Translations under genes and position numbers: made by a program
From: JACRCT01 sp049841135
GTDB lineage: Bacteria; Myxococcota; Myxococcia; Myxococcales; UBA5297
Direction of reading: 5' to 3'
Assembly (NCBI GenBank): GCA_049841135.1
Contig: JASGHK010000004.1
Span: forward strand, 1,426,001 to 1,490,000
DNA: 64,000 nt
Notes under the pieces: generated by a model
Databases searched by the model: none
Seen by the model: the letters and a program-made list of their open reading frames with translations, nothing else
Told to the model about the DNA's origin: nothing
Shown: positions 28,195 through 36,296 of the stretch, one piece after another
How the letters are laid out: the number at the start of each line of letters is the position of its first letter
How positions within the stretch are numbered: the stretch's first letter is position 1

Positions 28195-30024
28195 ATGGCG
28201 AGGGTCGTCTTCTGCAGCGCGGACGGTCAGGAACGCACCTACAAGCTCACCGGGGAGCTGAAGGTCGGCAGCGCCGAGGACAGCGACGTCGTCCTCGATG
28301 CTCCCGCGGGCGCCCCGCGTCAGTGCCGAATTGTTCCTGACGACCAGGGCAGGGTCTGGGTCGAGCCGGCGGCGGGTGACGGGGTGCGGTCCGAGCTCCT
28401 CGCCGGCCAGGAGCTGGGCGTCGGGACCTGGGTGGTGCGACTGGAGCAGCCGCCCGTCCTCGAGGTCCTCTCCGAAGGCGCGCTGCACGGGCAGGGCTTC
28501 CCCTGGGTGAAGGACCGCCTGGTCGTCGGCTCCGCTTCGGCGAGCGATCTCTGCCTCGCCCACGAGTCGGTGAGCCCACGGCACGCGCAGCTCTCCCGAA
28601 TCGGCGCGCGCCTGAACCTCCTCGACCTGGGCAGCGCCCAGGGCACCTTCGTCAACGGGCAGCGCGTCAGCTCCGCCCAGCTCACCGCGACGGACCGGAT
28701 TTGCTTCGGGTCCGTCGAGCTGGGCTTCGCAGGCCAGACCTCGAAGCCCCAGGCGGAGACCGCACCGGCGCCTGCACCCCAGCGGCCCGAGGCGGTCGCC
28801 CCCGTGACGGTCTTCCCCGTCGCGCACGAGCCCGTCCTCGACGCCGCGCCAGCGCCCTCCCCTCGCAAGAGCCGAGCAACCGCACTCCTCGTCGCCGGCG
28901 GGTTCGCGGTCGCGGTCGCGGCGGTGATCATCGATCAGGCGTCGAACCCGGAGCCTTTGCCCGTGGAGCCGGTCGCGGTCACGCCGACGCCCATCGCCAG
29001 GTTCGACCCGAACCGGCACCAGACCGAGTGCACCTCGTGGTGCGCGCCAGGCCCCGCGCCCTTCGATCCGGTCTCCTGCGTCAAGCGCTGCGGAGATCTC
29101 CTCGACGCCGACCTGGCGTTCGCCGGCATGGACGCAGTCCAGCGCGGCGATCGGTTGGCTCCGGGCTACGTGGCCTCCGCGAGCGACCGGATCTCCGAAG
29201 GCAAGCCTGGGGAAGCGCTCGACCTGCTTCGGCGCGTCAACGCCCAGTCCCAGAGCTTCGGTGCCGCCGAGGAGCTCTACGTCCAAGCCGCGCGGCAGGC
29301 CGCGGCGGAGCAGGTGAAGGAGTGCCAGGAGGTCGTCGCCGGAGGGCTCTTCGAGAAGGCGGTCTCCGGCGCCTGCCTGCGGGCGCTCGAGCTGACCTGC
29401 GGGCTTCCCGGCGGACCGGATCCGGGCGCGCTGCTGCGGTTCCACCATGCGGCGCGCAGCCCGAACCGCCCCGCGGTTTCCTGGACGTGCCCCTCGACCC
29501 TCTTCACCGAGAGCTTCGACGCGTCCAAGGCCGGCGATGGCGGCGACCCGGGCCCGACGCTCATCCGCGAGCGCTACCCCAACCCGCGCCTGGCGGAGAT
29601 CGTGCTCGCGTACTACCGGACCGCGGACGCCTCCGCGGCCATCCGCTCGCTCGAGGCCGCGGAGCCCGGCCTGCCGGTGACCGAGCGGCTGCTGGCCAGG
29701 GACCTCTCCAAGTACCTGACGGTCATCTCGTCGCGCTTCGCGGGGCTGCGCGGAGCCTCCAACCTCATGTTCGTCGAGCAGGTCCGGCAGGCGGAGTCCC
29801 GAATCCTCCCAGCCGGGCTCCACAGCGCGGCGGTGGAGATCGCCGAGGGGCCCAAGCGCTCGAACGGAGCCGCGCCGCCGGTGGGCGACCAGAACGTCTG
29901 CGCCGGCATCAAGTCCGCCTACGACCGCTCGCGCCCGGGCAGCAAGGAGCGCCAGCGCGCCGCCGACTTCGCCAGGCAGGCCGGTTGCGGCGCCATCCTC
30001 CCCCCCACCGCGCGGGCCCGCTGA
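28195..30024 (+). CDS. Tandem FHA-domain membrane protein, copy 2
   Basis: A 609-residue paralog of the preceding gene with the same order: two FHA domains, one membrane helix near 225-245, and a periplasmic Cys-rich helical region. The opening VVFCSADGQERTYKL parallels LFFRSADGQERTLEL of copy 1. The first FHA has lost its phosphate-binding core (APAGAPRQCRI for DPSVAGRHCRF), while the second is intact (HESVSPRHAQL, then GSAQGTFVNG). C-terminal landmarks are shared (ELTCGLPGGP against EATCNRPGGP). The start is ATG 28195 after GAGG; an in-frame GTG at 28177 is possible. Confidence 0.85.
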   Translation: MARVVFCSADGQERTYKLTGELKVGSAEDSDVVLDAPAGAPRQCRIVPDDQGRVWVEPAAGDGVRSELLAGQELGVGTWVVRLEQPPVLEVLSEGALHGQGFPWVKDRLVVGSASASDLCLAHESVSPRHAQLSRIGARLNLLDLGSAQGTFVNGQRVSSAQLTATDRICFGSVELGFAGQTSKPQAETAPAPAPQRPEAVAPVTVFPVAHEPVLDAAPAPSPRKSRATALLVAGGFAVAVAAVIIDQASNPEPLPVEPVAVTPTPIARFDPNRHQTECTSWCAPGPAPFDPVSCVKRCGDLLDADLAFAGMDAVQRGDRLAPGYVASASDRISEGKPGEALDLLRRVNAQSQSFGAAEELYVQAARQAAAEQVKECQEVVAGGLFEKAVSGACLRALELTCGLPGGPDPGALLRFHHAARSPNRPAVSWTCPSTLFTESFDASKAGDGGDPGPTLIRERYPNPRLAEIVLAYYRTADASAAIRSLEAAEPGLPVTERLLARDLSKYLTVISSRFAGLRGASNLMFVEQVRQAESRILPAGLHSAAVEIAEGPKRSNGAAPPVGDQNVCAGIKSAYDRSRPGSKERQRAADFARQAGCGAILPPTARAR

Positions 30025-30083
30025 TCGCTCGGGTCTGGTAAGGTGCCCTCGCGCCGCTGCCTCACCGACCGCAAGGACCCAAC

Positions 30084-32039
30084 ATGCTCCGCTTCCCGAT
30101 CCCTTCCCTGCCCCTCGCGCTCCTCTGCCTCGCGCTCGCCCCTGCGTGCCTGGAGACGAAGATTCTCCCCGACGCCACCACCGTGCTCCCCGGCGATGAC
30201 GCGTCGAACCCTCCCGAGGGCGACGCCGGCAACGTCCAGCGCGATGCGGGGCAGCCCCAGCCGGTCGACGGAGGCCAGCCGGCGAAGACCGACGGCGGCA
30301 ACAACACCGACCAGACCGCGCCCACCGTCGCCTCCACCACGCCCAAGGACGGCGACCTCGACGTCCCGCTCGACCGCAAGATCTCCATCACCTTCAGCGA
30401 GCCGGTGGACCTGGACACCCTCTCGGCCGCGGACTTCGAGCTCATCGAGTGGTGGGACGGCAACCCGCAGGGAGAGGCGCTGCCCGGCACGCTCGACACC
30501 ACCGGCAACCCGACCATCCTCTTCGTGCCCGCGGCCAACTTCACCGTCGGCGACGAGTTCAAGTTCACCGTCAAGGCCGGCATCCACGACCTCGCCGGCA
30601 ACGCGCTGGCCGCCGACTACTCCTTCATCTTCGACGCCGCCTGGGTCGAGCCGTCGCAGGCCCCCCAGGTCAAGACGGTCCTGCCCGCCGCCGCGGCCAC
30701 CGTCGTGCCCACCAACTCCGCGGTCGTCGTCACCTTCAATAGGAAGATGGCGCAGTCCACCATCACCGCCGGCACCAGCGTCACCCTCTCCGCGGGCGGC
30801 TCCTCGGTCGCGATGCAGCGCGACGCCTCGGGCGACCCGTCGTTCATCTTCACCCCGCAGGCCGCGCTGACCGCCAACACCACCTACACGCTCGTCGTGA
30901 AGGGCGGCGCCACCGGCGTCAAGGACGAGGTCGGCAACACCATGGCCGACGACTTCACCTCCACCTTCACCACCGGAACCGGCCCGGACACCGAGCCGCT
31001 GCAGGTCGTCTCGGTCACCCCCGCCGACGCCGCGACCGACGTCAGCCAGGTCACCACCGTGGCGGTCACCTTCAACAAGCCCGTGCAGCCCTCCAAGCTC
31101 TTCCTGAGCTACCCCGGCACCACCGGCACGTTCCGGGTGAGCAAGTACGCCGACCTGGCGTTCCCGGAGAAGGGCACGCTCGACCTGGCCGCCAACCCGA
31201 CGGTCACCTTCACGCTCGACCCGGCGACCACGCTCGAGCTGGAGCGGACCTACCACCTGCGCGTCACCGGCGGCGCCAGCGGCGTCAAGGCCGTCTCCGG
31301 CGCGACGATGGCCGCCGACTTCAACGCCAGCTTCACCACCAAGGCCCCCGACAACGCCGACGGCACCCTCGCCGACCTGCGCGCCGCGAGCGGCGTCTGC
31401 GCCATCCGCGTCAAGGGCGTCACCATGACCTTCTTCCGCGACCAGCCCAACAACTGGAAGGGCTTCTTCGTGCAGAAGGAGCAGAGCGGGCCGGCCATCT
31501 TCGTCGTCACCGGCAACACCAAGCCGCTGTTCCCCATCTACCCCGACCCCTCCGCCAGCGGCTACCCGACCATCGATCTCACGGCCACCAAGGTCATCGA
31601 GAGCAACGGCTTCAAGGAGGTCACCGCGTTCTCGATGACCCGCGGCGCAACGACGCTCGACCTCAAGACGGTGCGCGAGACCCTGGTGCAGGTCATCGGC
31701 GACGAGGTGCTCGGCGCCGACCGCGAGTCCGAGTACGTCCAGGTCGACGGCACGCTCGCCAACTACAAGCCCGGCTCCAGCGCCGAGAACCGCGAGTTCG
31801 ACCTGACCTACGGGACCTCGCGCAAGGTGAAGCTGAAGATCAGCCAGTTCGGCATCATGGAGCCGATGGCGCTCTCCAACGGGAGCAAGGTCCGCGTCAC
31901 CGCGCCGCTGCAGAAGGACGCCAACGGCTACTTCCTCAAGCCGTACGTCTTCACGACCGAGACGGCGATGACGAAGGCCGACCTCGACCTGCCCGCGAAC
32001 TACGACTACGCGCTGGACATCGTGAAGCTCGCCGACTGA
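30084..32039 (+). CDS. Lipoprotein with three SbsA-type Ig-like domains
   Basis: A 651-residue exported lipoprotein. The signal peptide ends LAPAC and is followed by an Asp/Asn/Gly linker. Three Big_5 (SbsA) Ig-like domains occur at about 75-190, 192-300 and 310-420, each opening with a VxxxxPxxGxxxVP-like phrase and containing ITFSEPVD, VTFNRKMA or VTFNKPVQ. The last 200 residues (CAIRVKGVTMTFFRDQPNNW, then GFFVQKEQSGPAIFVV) may be an OB-like domain. AAGGA precedes ATG 30084. Surface structural or binding role inferred from domains. Confidence 0.85.
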   Translation: MLRFPIPSLPLALLCLALAPACLETKILPDATTVLPGDDASNPPEGDAGNVQRDAGQPQPVDGGQPAKTDGGNNTDQTAPTVASTTPKDGDLDVPLDRKISITFSEPVDLDTLSAADFELIEWWDGNPQGEALPGTLDTTGNPTILFVPAANFTVGDEFKFTVKAGIHDLAGNALAADYSFIFDAAWVEPSQAPQVKTVLPAAAATVVPTNSAVVVTFNRKMAQSTITAGTSVTLSAGGSSVAMQRDASGDPSFIFTPQAALTANTTYTLVVKGGATGVKDEVGNTMADDFTSTFTTGTGPDTEPLQVVSVTPADAATDVSQVTTVAVTFNKPVQPSKLFLSYPGTTGTFRVSKYADLAFPEKGTLDLAANPTVTFTLDPATTLELERTYHLRVTGGASGVKAVSGATMAADFNASFTTKAPDNADGTLADLRAASGVCAIRVKGVTMTFFRDQPNNWKGFFVQKEQSGPAIFVVTGNTKPLFPIYPDPSASGYPTIDLTATKVIESNGFKEVTAFSMTRGATTLDLKTVRETLVQVIGDEVLGADRESEYVQVDGTLANYKPGSSAENREFDLTYGTSRKVKLKISQFGIMEPMALSNGSKVRVTAPLQKDANGYFLKPYVFTTETAMTKADLDLPANYDYALDIVKLAD

Positions 32040-32147
32040 GCCGGCGGAGCCGGAGGAGGGGGCTTCGGGCTTCGGACTGCGGGCCTCGGGTCAAGCCCTG
32101 CAGTAGGCCGAGGTCCGTAGCCGGGTTCCAGGTGCTTCGGTCAGCGC

Positions 32148-32841
32148 ATGAACCTCCCGCTCACCTGCCCTGCCTGCGGCGAGTCGATGATCGAAGTCGA
32201 CTCCGAGGGCGTGCTCATCGACGTGTGCAGCGGCTGCAACGCGCTCTGGCTGGACAAGGGTGAGCTCGAGCAGCTGGGCGGGAAGCTGCCTTCCCACACC
32301 AGCCTGTCGGTCCCCAAGAAGCGGCTCTGTCCCCGCTGTTCGGTCCCGATGGACGCGCGCGATGCCCACCTGGTGATGGTCGACATCTGCTGGGGCTGCG
32401 GCGGGCTCTTCCTGGACTCCGCCGCCTACGAAGCGCTCGTCCAGGCCTCGGGAGGCCGCAAGCCCGCGGCCGACGACGACGCGACCCCCGCCGTCTCTCC
32501 CGAAGCCTCTACGCTCCAGGCCGCAGCCATCGCCGGCGCATCCGTCGCGCTCTCCCGTCCCGAGCCGCCTTCCCACTCCGAGTCTCGAGCCGCCAAGGAG
32601 CCTGCAGCCTTCCAGCGTTTCTGGTGCGACCTGTGCCGCCGGCCGTTCCCGGTCTCCGAGCAGGTCGTCGCGGAGCGCACTACCGCCTGCCCGGAGTGCG
32701 CGGCGCAGCAAGGCCTCGAGCACGACCCCAAGGCGCGCCGAAAGGCCGAGCGGGAGAGCGCCGAGCTCGAACAAGTTCGAGGACGAGCTCGACCCCGGCA
32801 CCCTCATCTCCCGGGCCGTGCGCTACCTGCTGGGCCAGTGA
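32148..32841 (+). CDS. TFIIB-type zinc-ribbon protein (one frame break)
   Basis: About 230 residues after bridging one extra base. Two zf-TFIIB ribbons open the protein (CPACGESMIEVDSEGVLIDV with CSGCNALWLDKGELEQLGG, then CPRCSVPMDARDAHLVMVDI with CWGCGGLFLDSAAYEAL). An Ala/Pro linker and a third Cys4 site follow (CDLCRRPFPVSEQ, then CPECAAQQG). The frame breaks near 32762-32771, at GAGCTCGAAC; the +1 frame continues KFEDELDPGTLISRAVRYLL to a stop at 32841, while the original frame runs on with no family resemblance. Function unknown. Confidence 0.7.
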
Positions 32842-32982
32842 GCTTTCGGATCGCCGGCCTCGTGCCGGCGCTCGTGGTCCCGCCTTGCGTAAGATATGTC
32901 AGCACCCATCAACATGGACCGCTGCCGTTCGGGTTGAATCCTCCGGCGTGCCCGCAGGCTCCAAGACGTCTGGAGGTCCTCC

Positions 32983-33384
32983 ATGGGCACCCTCATGACG
33001 TTCCTCGGCATCGCGGTCGGCTCCTTCTTCCTGCTCCTGTTCGGGATGCAGATCGCGGTCCGGCTCAAGGCTCGCGCCCAGACCGGCAAGGCCGTCCCCA
33101 CCCTGTCCGGGCCGCTGGGCCAGCACGTCGGCCGCGGGCGACGGGCACTCGTCTACTTCCACAGCCCCGGCTGCGGCGCCTGCCGTCCGCTGACGCCACG
33201 CCTGAAGGAGATGAGCCAGCAGAGCGAGAGCGTCTTCCTCGTCGACGTCAGCGAGGAGACCGACACCGCCCGTGCCCTCCAGGTGATGGCGACGCCGAGC
33301 TTCGTGGAGATCGACTCGGGCAAGATCGTCGGCTACCACGTCGGCATGGCTCCGTCCGGCCTGCTCGCCCGCTACTCCGCTTAG
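32983..33384 (+). CDS. Membrane-anchored thioredoxin-like protein
   Basis: A 133-residue protein. One membrane helix (5-24) is followed by RLKARAQ, which suggests the C-terminal domain faces the cytoplasm. The thioredoxin fold carries CGAC (Cys64, Cys67) in FHSPGCGACRPLTP, and MATPSFVEI supplies the cis-Pro loop. GGAGG lies before ATG 32983. It ends 12 bases before an ArsM-like methyltransferase, an enzyme class that consumes dithiol reductant, so it may recycle that enzyme; this is inference. Confidence 0.8.
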   Translation: MGTLMTFLGIAVGSFFLLLFGMQIAVRLKARAQTGKAVPTLSGPLGQHVGRGRRALVYFHSPGCGACRPLTPRLKEMSQQSESVFLVDVSEETDTARALQVMATPSFVEIDSGKIVGYHVGMAPSGLLARYSA

Positions 33385-33396
33385 GATTCCCGCGCC

Positions 33397-34050
33397 ATGA
33401 CCCACCTCAAGCTCCCCACGTTGCAGTCCGCGGTCGAAGGACGCTACGCGGGCCTGGCCACCTCCTCGTGCTGCGGCTCGCTCTCCTGCGGCGATGCCCT
33501 CGGATATGCCGAGCCCAAGCCCGGCGAGGTCTTCGTCGACCTCGGCTGCGGCAAGGGCCGCGACGTCCTCAAAGCCGCGGGGCTCGTCGGCGGCAGCGGG
33601 CGGGCCATCGGCATCGACATGACCGACGCGATGCTGGACGCCGCGCGCAAGAGCGTGCCGCCCTTCCTGGCCAACGTGAGCTTCGTGAAGAGCGACCTGG
33701 CCGCGCTCCAGCTCCCCGACGCGCAGGCCGACGTCGTCATCTCCAACTGCACCATCAATCACGCGTTGGACAAGGCCGCGGTCTACCGGGAGATCCACCG
33801 CGTCCTCAAGCCCGGCGGGCGCTTCGTGGTCTCGGACGTCATCGCCGAGCAGACGCTGCCCGAGTCCGTTCGGAACGATCCGGCCGCCTGGGCCGCCTGC
33901 TACGGCGGGGCGATCCCCGAGGACGAGTACCAGGCAGCGATCCGGGCTGGAGGTTTCGCGGAGCTCGAGGTCCTCAGCCGCTCCGAGCCCTACGAGAAGG
34001 GCGGCGTGAGCGTGCGCAGCCTCACCGTTCGCGGGCGCAGGACGGCCTGA
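33397..34050 (+). CDS. ArsM-like SAM-dependent methyltransferase
   Basis: A 217-residue class I methyltransferase. VFVDLGCGKGRDVLKAA is SAM motif I and AIGIDMTDAML motif II. SSCCGSLSCGD near the N-terminus, ISNCTIN and AACYGG supply cysteines at places matching arsenite methyltransferase (counterparts of human AS3MT Cys156 and Cys206). The protein is shorter than ArsM, lacking much of its C-terminal domain. As(III) methylation is the best guess, other thiophilic substrates being possible. No ars operon surrounds it, but a thioredoxin gene lies directly upstream. Confidence 0.75.
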   Translation: MTHLKLPTLQSAVEGRYAGLATSSCCGSLSCGDALGYAEPKPGEVFVDLGCGKGRDVLKAAGLVGGSGRAIGIDMTDAMLDAARKSVPPFLANVSFVKSDLAALQLPDAQADVVISNCTINHALDKAAVYREIHRVLKPGGRFVVSDVIAEQTLPESVRNDPAAWAACYGGAIPEDEYQAAIRAGGFAELEVLSRSEPYEKGGVSVRSLTVRGRRTA

Positions 34051-34055
34051 GGTCG

Positions 34056-35753
34056 TCAGCCCGTCACGCACTGCGGCGGAAGCTCGAACCACCGCAGCGC
34101 CTCGAAATCCGCGGTGAGCCCCTTGGGCGGGGACTCCTTCCAGTCGGGCTTCGACAGCGCCAGCTTCCTCGCAGCCTCCAGGTAGCCCGGGAGCGCCGCT
34201 TCGGAGGCCTTGTCGTCGTGCCTCGGGTGCTTCAGCTCGCCGGTGGCCGGGTCGTAGGAGAGATCCGTCAGGCGCAGGAGCGGCTCGACCAGCCCGCGCT
34301 CATGGCGCCACAGGCCTGTCTCGGGGTTGAACCGGTAATCCGGCAAGAAGCGCCAGCCGTGCTCGGCCACGAAGGCCACCGCCTCCACGACGTAGCGGAA
34401 GACGGCCTCGCTGATGAAGTAGTTGAAGTTGATGCGCACCCAGCCCGGCTTGATCCCCTCGTGGCCCTTGGTGATCTCGCGCTCGAACTGGTGCGAGCGC
34501 TCCAAGCCAATGCCCAGCAGCCGGTGGCCGTAGGGCCCGGCACAGGAGCAGCCGCCGCGGCTCTGGATGCCGAAGAGGTCGTTGAGCAGCGCGACGACGA
34601 AGTTGTGGTGGAGCCAGCGGTTGTTCGGCCGCTTCACCACGAACGAGACGATCGAGAGCCGCTCCGCCGACAGGTTGCCGAGCACCTCGATGGCCGGCTG
34701 CTCGGACCAGGCCTGCACCGCACGGCGCAGGAAGTCTTCCTCGGCCTGGCGGATGAGCTCGGTCCCCACCGCCTGCTTGAGCTGGAAGACGAGGCCCGCG
34801 CGGATGGACTCGATGATCGCCGGCGTCCCGCCTTCCTCGCGGTGGACGACGTCGGCGAGGTAGCGATGCTCCACCGGGTTGACGTAGGCCACCGTCCCGC
34901 CGCCGGGCACGGTGGGCACCCGGTTGGTCAACAGGTCGCGGCGCACGGCCAGCACGCCGGGCGTCCCCGGGCCGCCGATGAACTTGTGCGGCGAGAGGAA
35001 GACCGCGTCCTTGTAGGCGAGATCATTACCGGACGGCTGCGGGCACATGCCGATGTCGGTGTACGGGCCGGCGGCGGCGTAGTCCCAGAACGAGAGCGCG
35101 CCGTAGCGGTGGAGCAGCGAGGCGATGGCGGCGGTGTCGGTGACGATGCCGGTGACGTTGGAGGCGGCGGAGAAGGAGCCGATCTTGAGCGGGCGGTCGC
35201 GGTAGCGGTGCAGCTCCTCCTCGAGCCGCAGGGTGTCGATGTGCCCGTCGCGGTCCTCGTTGATGGTGACGACCTCGGCGATCGACTCGCGCCAGGGCAG
35301 CTCATTGGAGTGGTGCTCGAACGGCCCGATGAAGACCACCGGCCGGTGGGCCTCCGGGATGTGCCGCGAGAGCTGGTAGCGGTCCTCGAGCTGGCAGGGG
35401 ATGCGCAGCCCCAGCACGCGGACCAGCTTGTCGACCGCCGACGTCGCGCCCGAACCGCTGAAAAGCACCACGGTGGAGTCGTCGCCGCCGACCGCGTCGC
35501 GGACGATCCTGCGGGCGTCCTCGCGCAGGCGGGTCGTCTGCAGCCCGGTGCCGGAGGACTCGGTGTGGGTGTTGGCATAGCGCGGCAGCACCTCGTCGCG
35601 GATGAAGTCCTCGACGAAGGAGAGCGCGCGGCCGGAGGCGGTGTAGTCCGCGTAGATCATCCGGCGCGGGCCGTAGGGGCCCTGCATGACCTGGTCGTCA
35701 CCGATGACGCTGGCGCGGATCTTCTCGAGGAGCGGGGAGACGGGGGCGGACAT
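34056..35753 (-). CDS. Class V aminotransferase-fold PLP enzyme
   Basis: A 565-residue PLP enzyme of the cysteine desulfurase superfamily. SPHKFIGGPGTPG near residue 255 holds the PLP Lys, FSGSGATSAVDKLV binds the phosphate, and RGGCSCAGPYG near 400 has two cysteines where desulfurases carry theirs. It is about 150 residues longer than SufS/IscS, with a C-terminal extension (WRFLPDYRFNPETGLWRHE). No sulfur acceptor gene adjoins, so desulfurase or lyase activity is inferred only. Its stop is five bases from the convergent ArsM-like gene. Confidence 0.8.
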   Translation of the reverse strand: MSAPVSPLLEKIRASVIGDDQVMQGPYGPRRMIYADYTASGRALSFVEDFIRDEVLPRYANTHTESSGTGLQTTRLREDARRIVRDAVGGDDSTVVLFSGSGATSAVDKLVRVLGLRIPCQLEDRYQLSRHIPEAHRPVVFIGPFEHHSNELPWRESIAEVVTINEDRDGHIDTLRLEEELHRYRDRPLKIGSFSAASNVTGIVTDTAAIASLLHRYGALSFWDYAAAGPYTDIGMCPQPSGNDLAYKDAVFLSPHKFIGGPGTPGVLAVRRDLLTNRVPTVPGGGTVAYVNPVEHRYLADVVHREEGGTPAIIESIRAGLVFQLKQAVGTELIRQAEEDFLRRAVQAWSEQPAIEVLGNLSAERLSIVSFVVKRPNNRWLHHNFVVALLNDLFGIQSRGGCSCAGPYGHRLLGIGLERSHQFEREITKGHEGIKPGWVRINFNYFISEAVFRYVVEAVAFVAEHGWRFLPDYRFNPETGLWRHERGLVEPLLRLTDLSYDPATGELKHPRHDDKASEAALPGYLEAARKLALSKPDWKESPPKGLTADFEALRWFELPPQCVTG

Positions 35754-35770
35754 GGGCGAATCGTACCCGT

Positions 35771-35865
35771 CGACACCCGGAGCTTGTCGAGGGCCCGAGC
35801 GATGATCCCGAGCAAGTCGAGCGGCCCCAGCTTGTCGACCGACACCCCGAGCCTGTCGAGGGGCC
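35771..35865. repeat. Four imperfect copies of an AGCNTGTCGA repeat
   Basis: AGCTTGTCGA (35781), AGCAAGTCGA (35811), AGCTTGTCGA (35829) and AGCCTGTCGA (35850) are each flanked by C-rich then G-rich bases, as in ACCCCGAGCCTGTCGAGGGG. They fill the gap upstream of the Rieske gene. The unit resembles the short dispersed repeat with core GAGCCTGTCGA seen in many proteobacterial genomes. Confidence 0.6.
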
Positions 35866-35903
35866 AGCGACCGTCGTCGCACTGCACTATCCTTGGCCCC
35901 TCC

Positions 35904-36296
35904 ATGCGACGCCGCACCTTCCTCCACGTCATCCTCGCCGCCATCGCCACCGCGCTCGTGGCGGCGTGGGGCCTGCTGAGCGCCGCCCGCCGCAACAGCG
36001 CCGCCACCCGGCGGGTGACGCTGGCGGCGCCCACCACCGACGGGGTCACCTTCAACGAAGACGTCCTGCTCGTGCGGCGCGGTTCGCAGCTGAAGGCGTA
36101 CTGGTCGCGCTGCCCGCACCTGGGCTGCCGCATCCAGCGCGTCGAGGGCGAGCAGCTCGTCTGCCCGTGCCACGGCTCCCGCTTCAGCCTCGACGGCCGC
36201 GTCCTGACGGGCCCGGCAACCGCCGACCTGCGCGCCCTGGAGCTCGAAAGGACGGACGGCGAAGACGGGAGGCTCGAAGTTGTCGTCCCGTCTTGA
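35904..36296 (+). CDS. Rieske 2Fe-2S protein
   Basis: A 130-residue protein with an N-terminal membrane anchor (residues 7-26, preceded by MRRR) and a Rieske domain. CPHLGC (Cys70, His72, Cys75) and CPCHGS (Cys87, Cys89, His90) give the two Cys and two His cluster ligands plus the disulfide pair of high-potential Rieske proteins. The cytochrome b-c fusion gene starts inside its 3' end (17-base overlap), so the two are translationally coupled. It is probably the electron-accepting subunit of a bc-type quinol-oxidising complex. Confidence 0.93.
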   Translation: MRRRTFLHVILAAIATALVAAWGLLSAARRNSAATRRVTLAAPTTDGVTFNEDVLLVRRGSQLKAYWSRCPHLGCRIQRVEGEQLVCPCHGSRFSLDGRVLTGPATADLRALELERTDGEDGRLEVVVPS

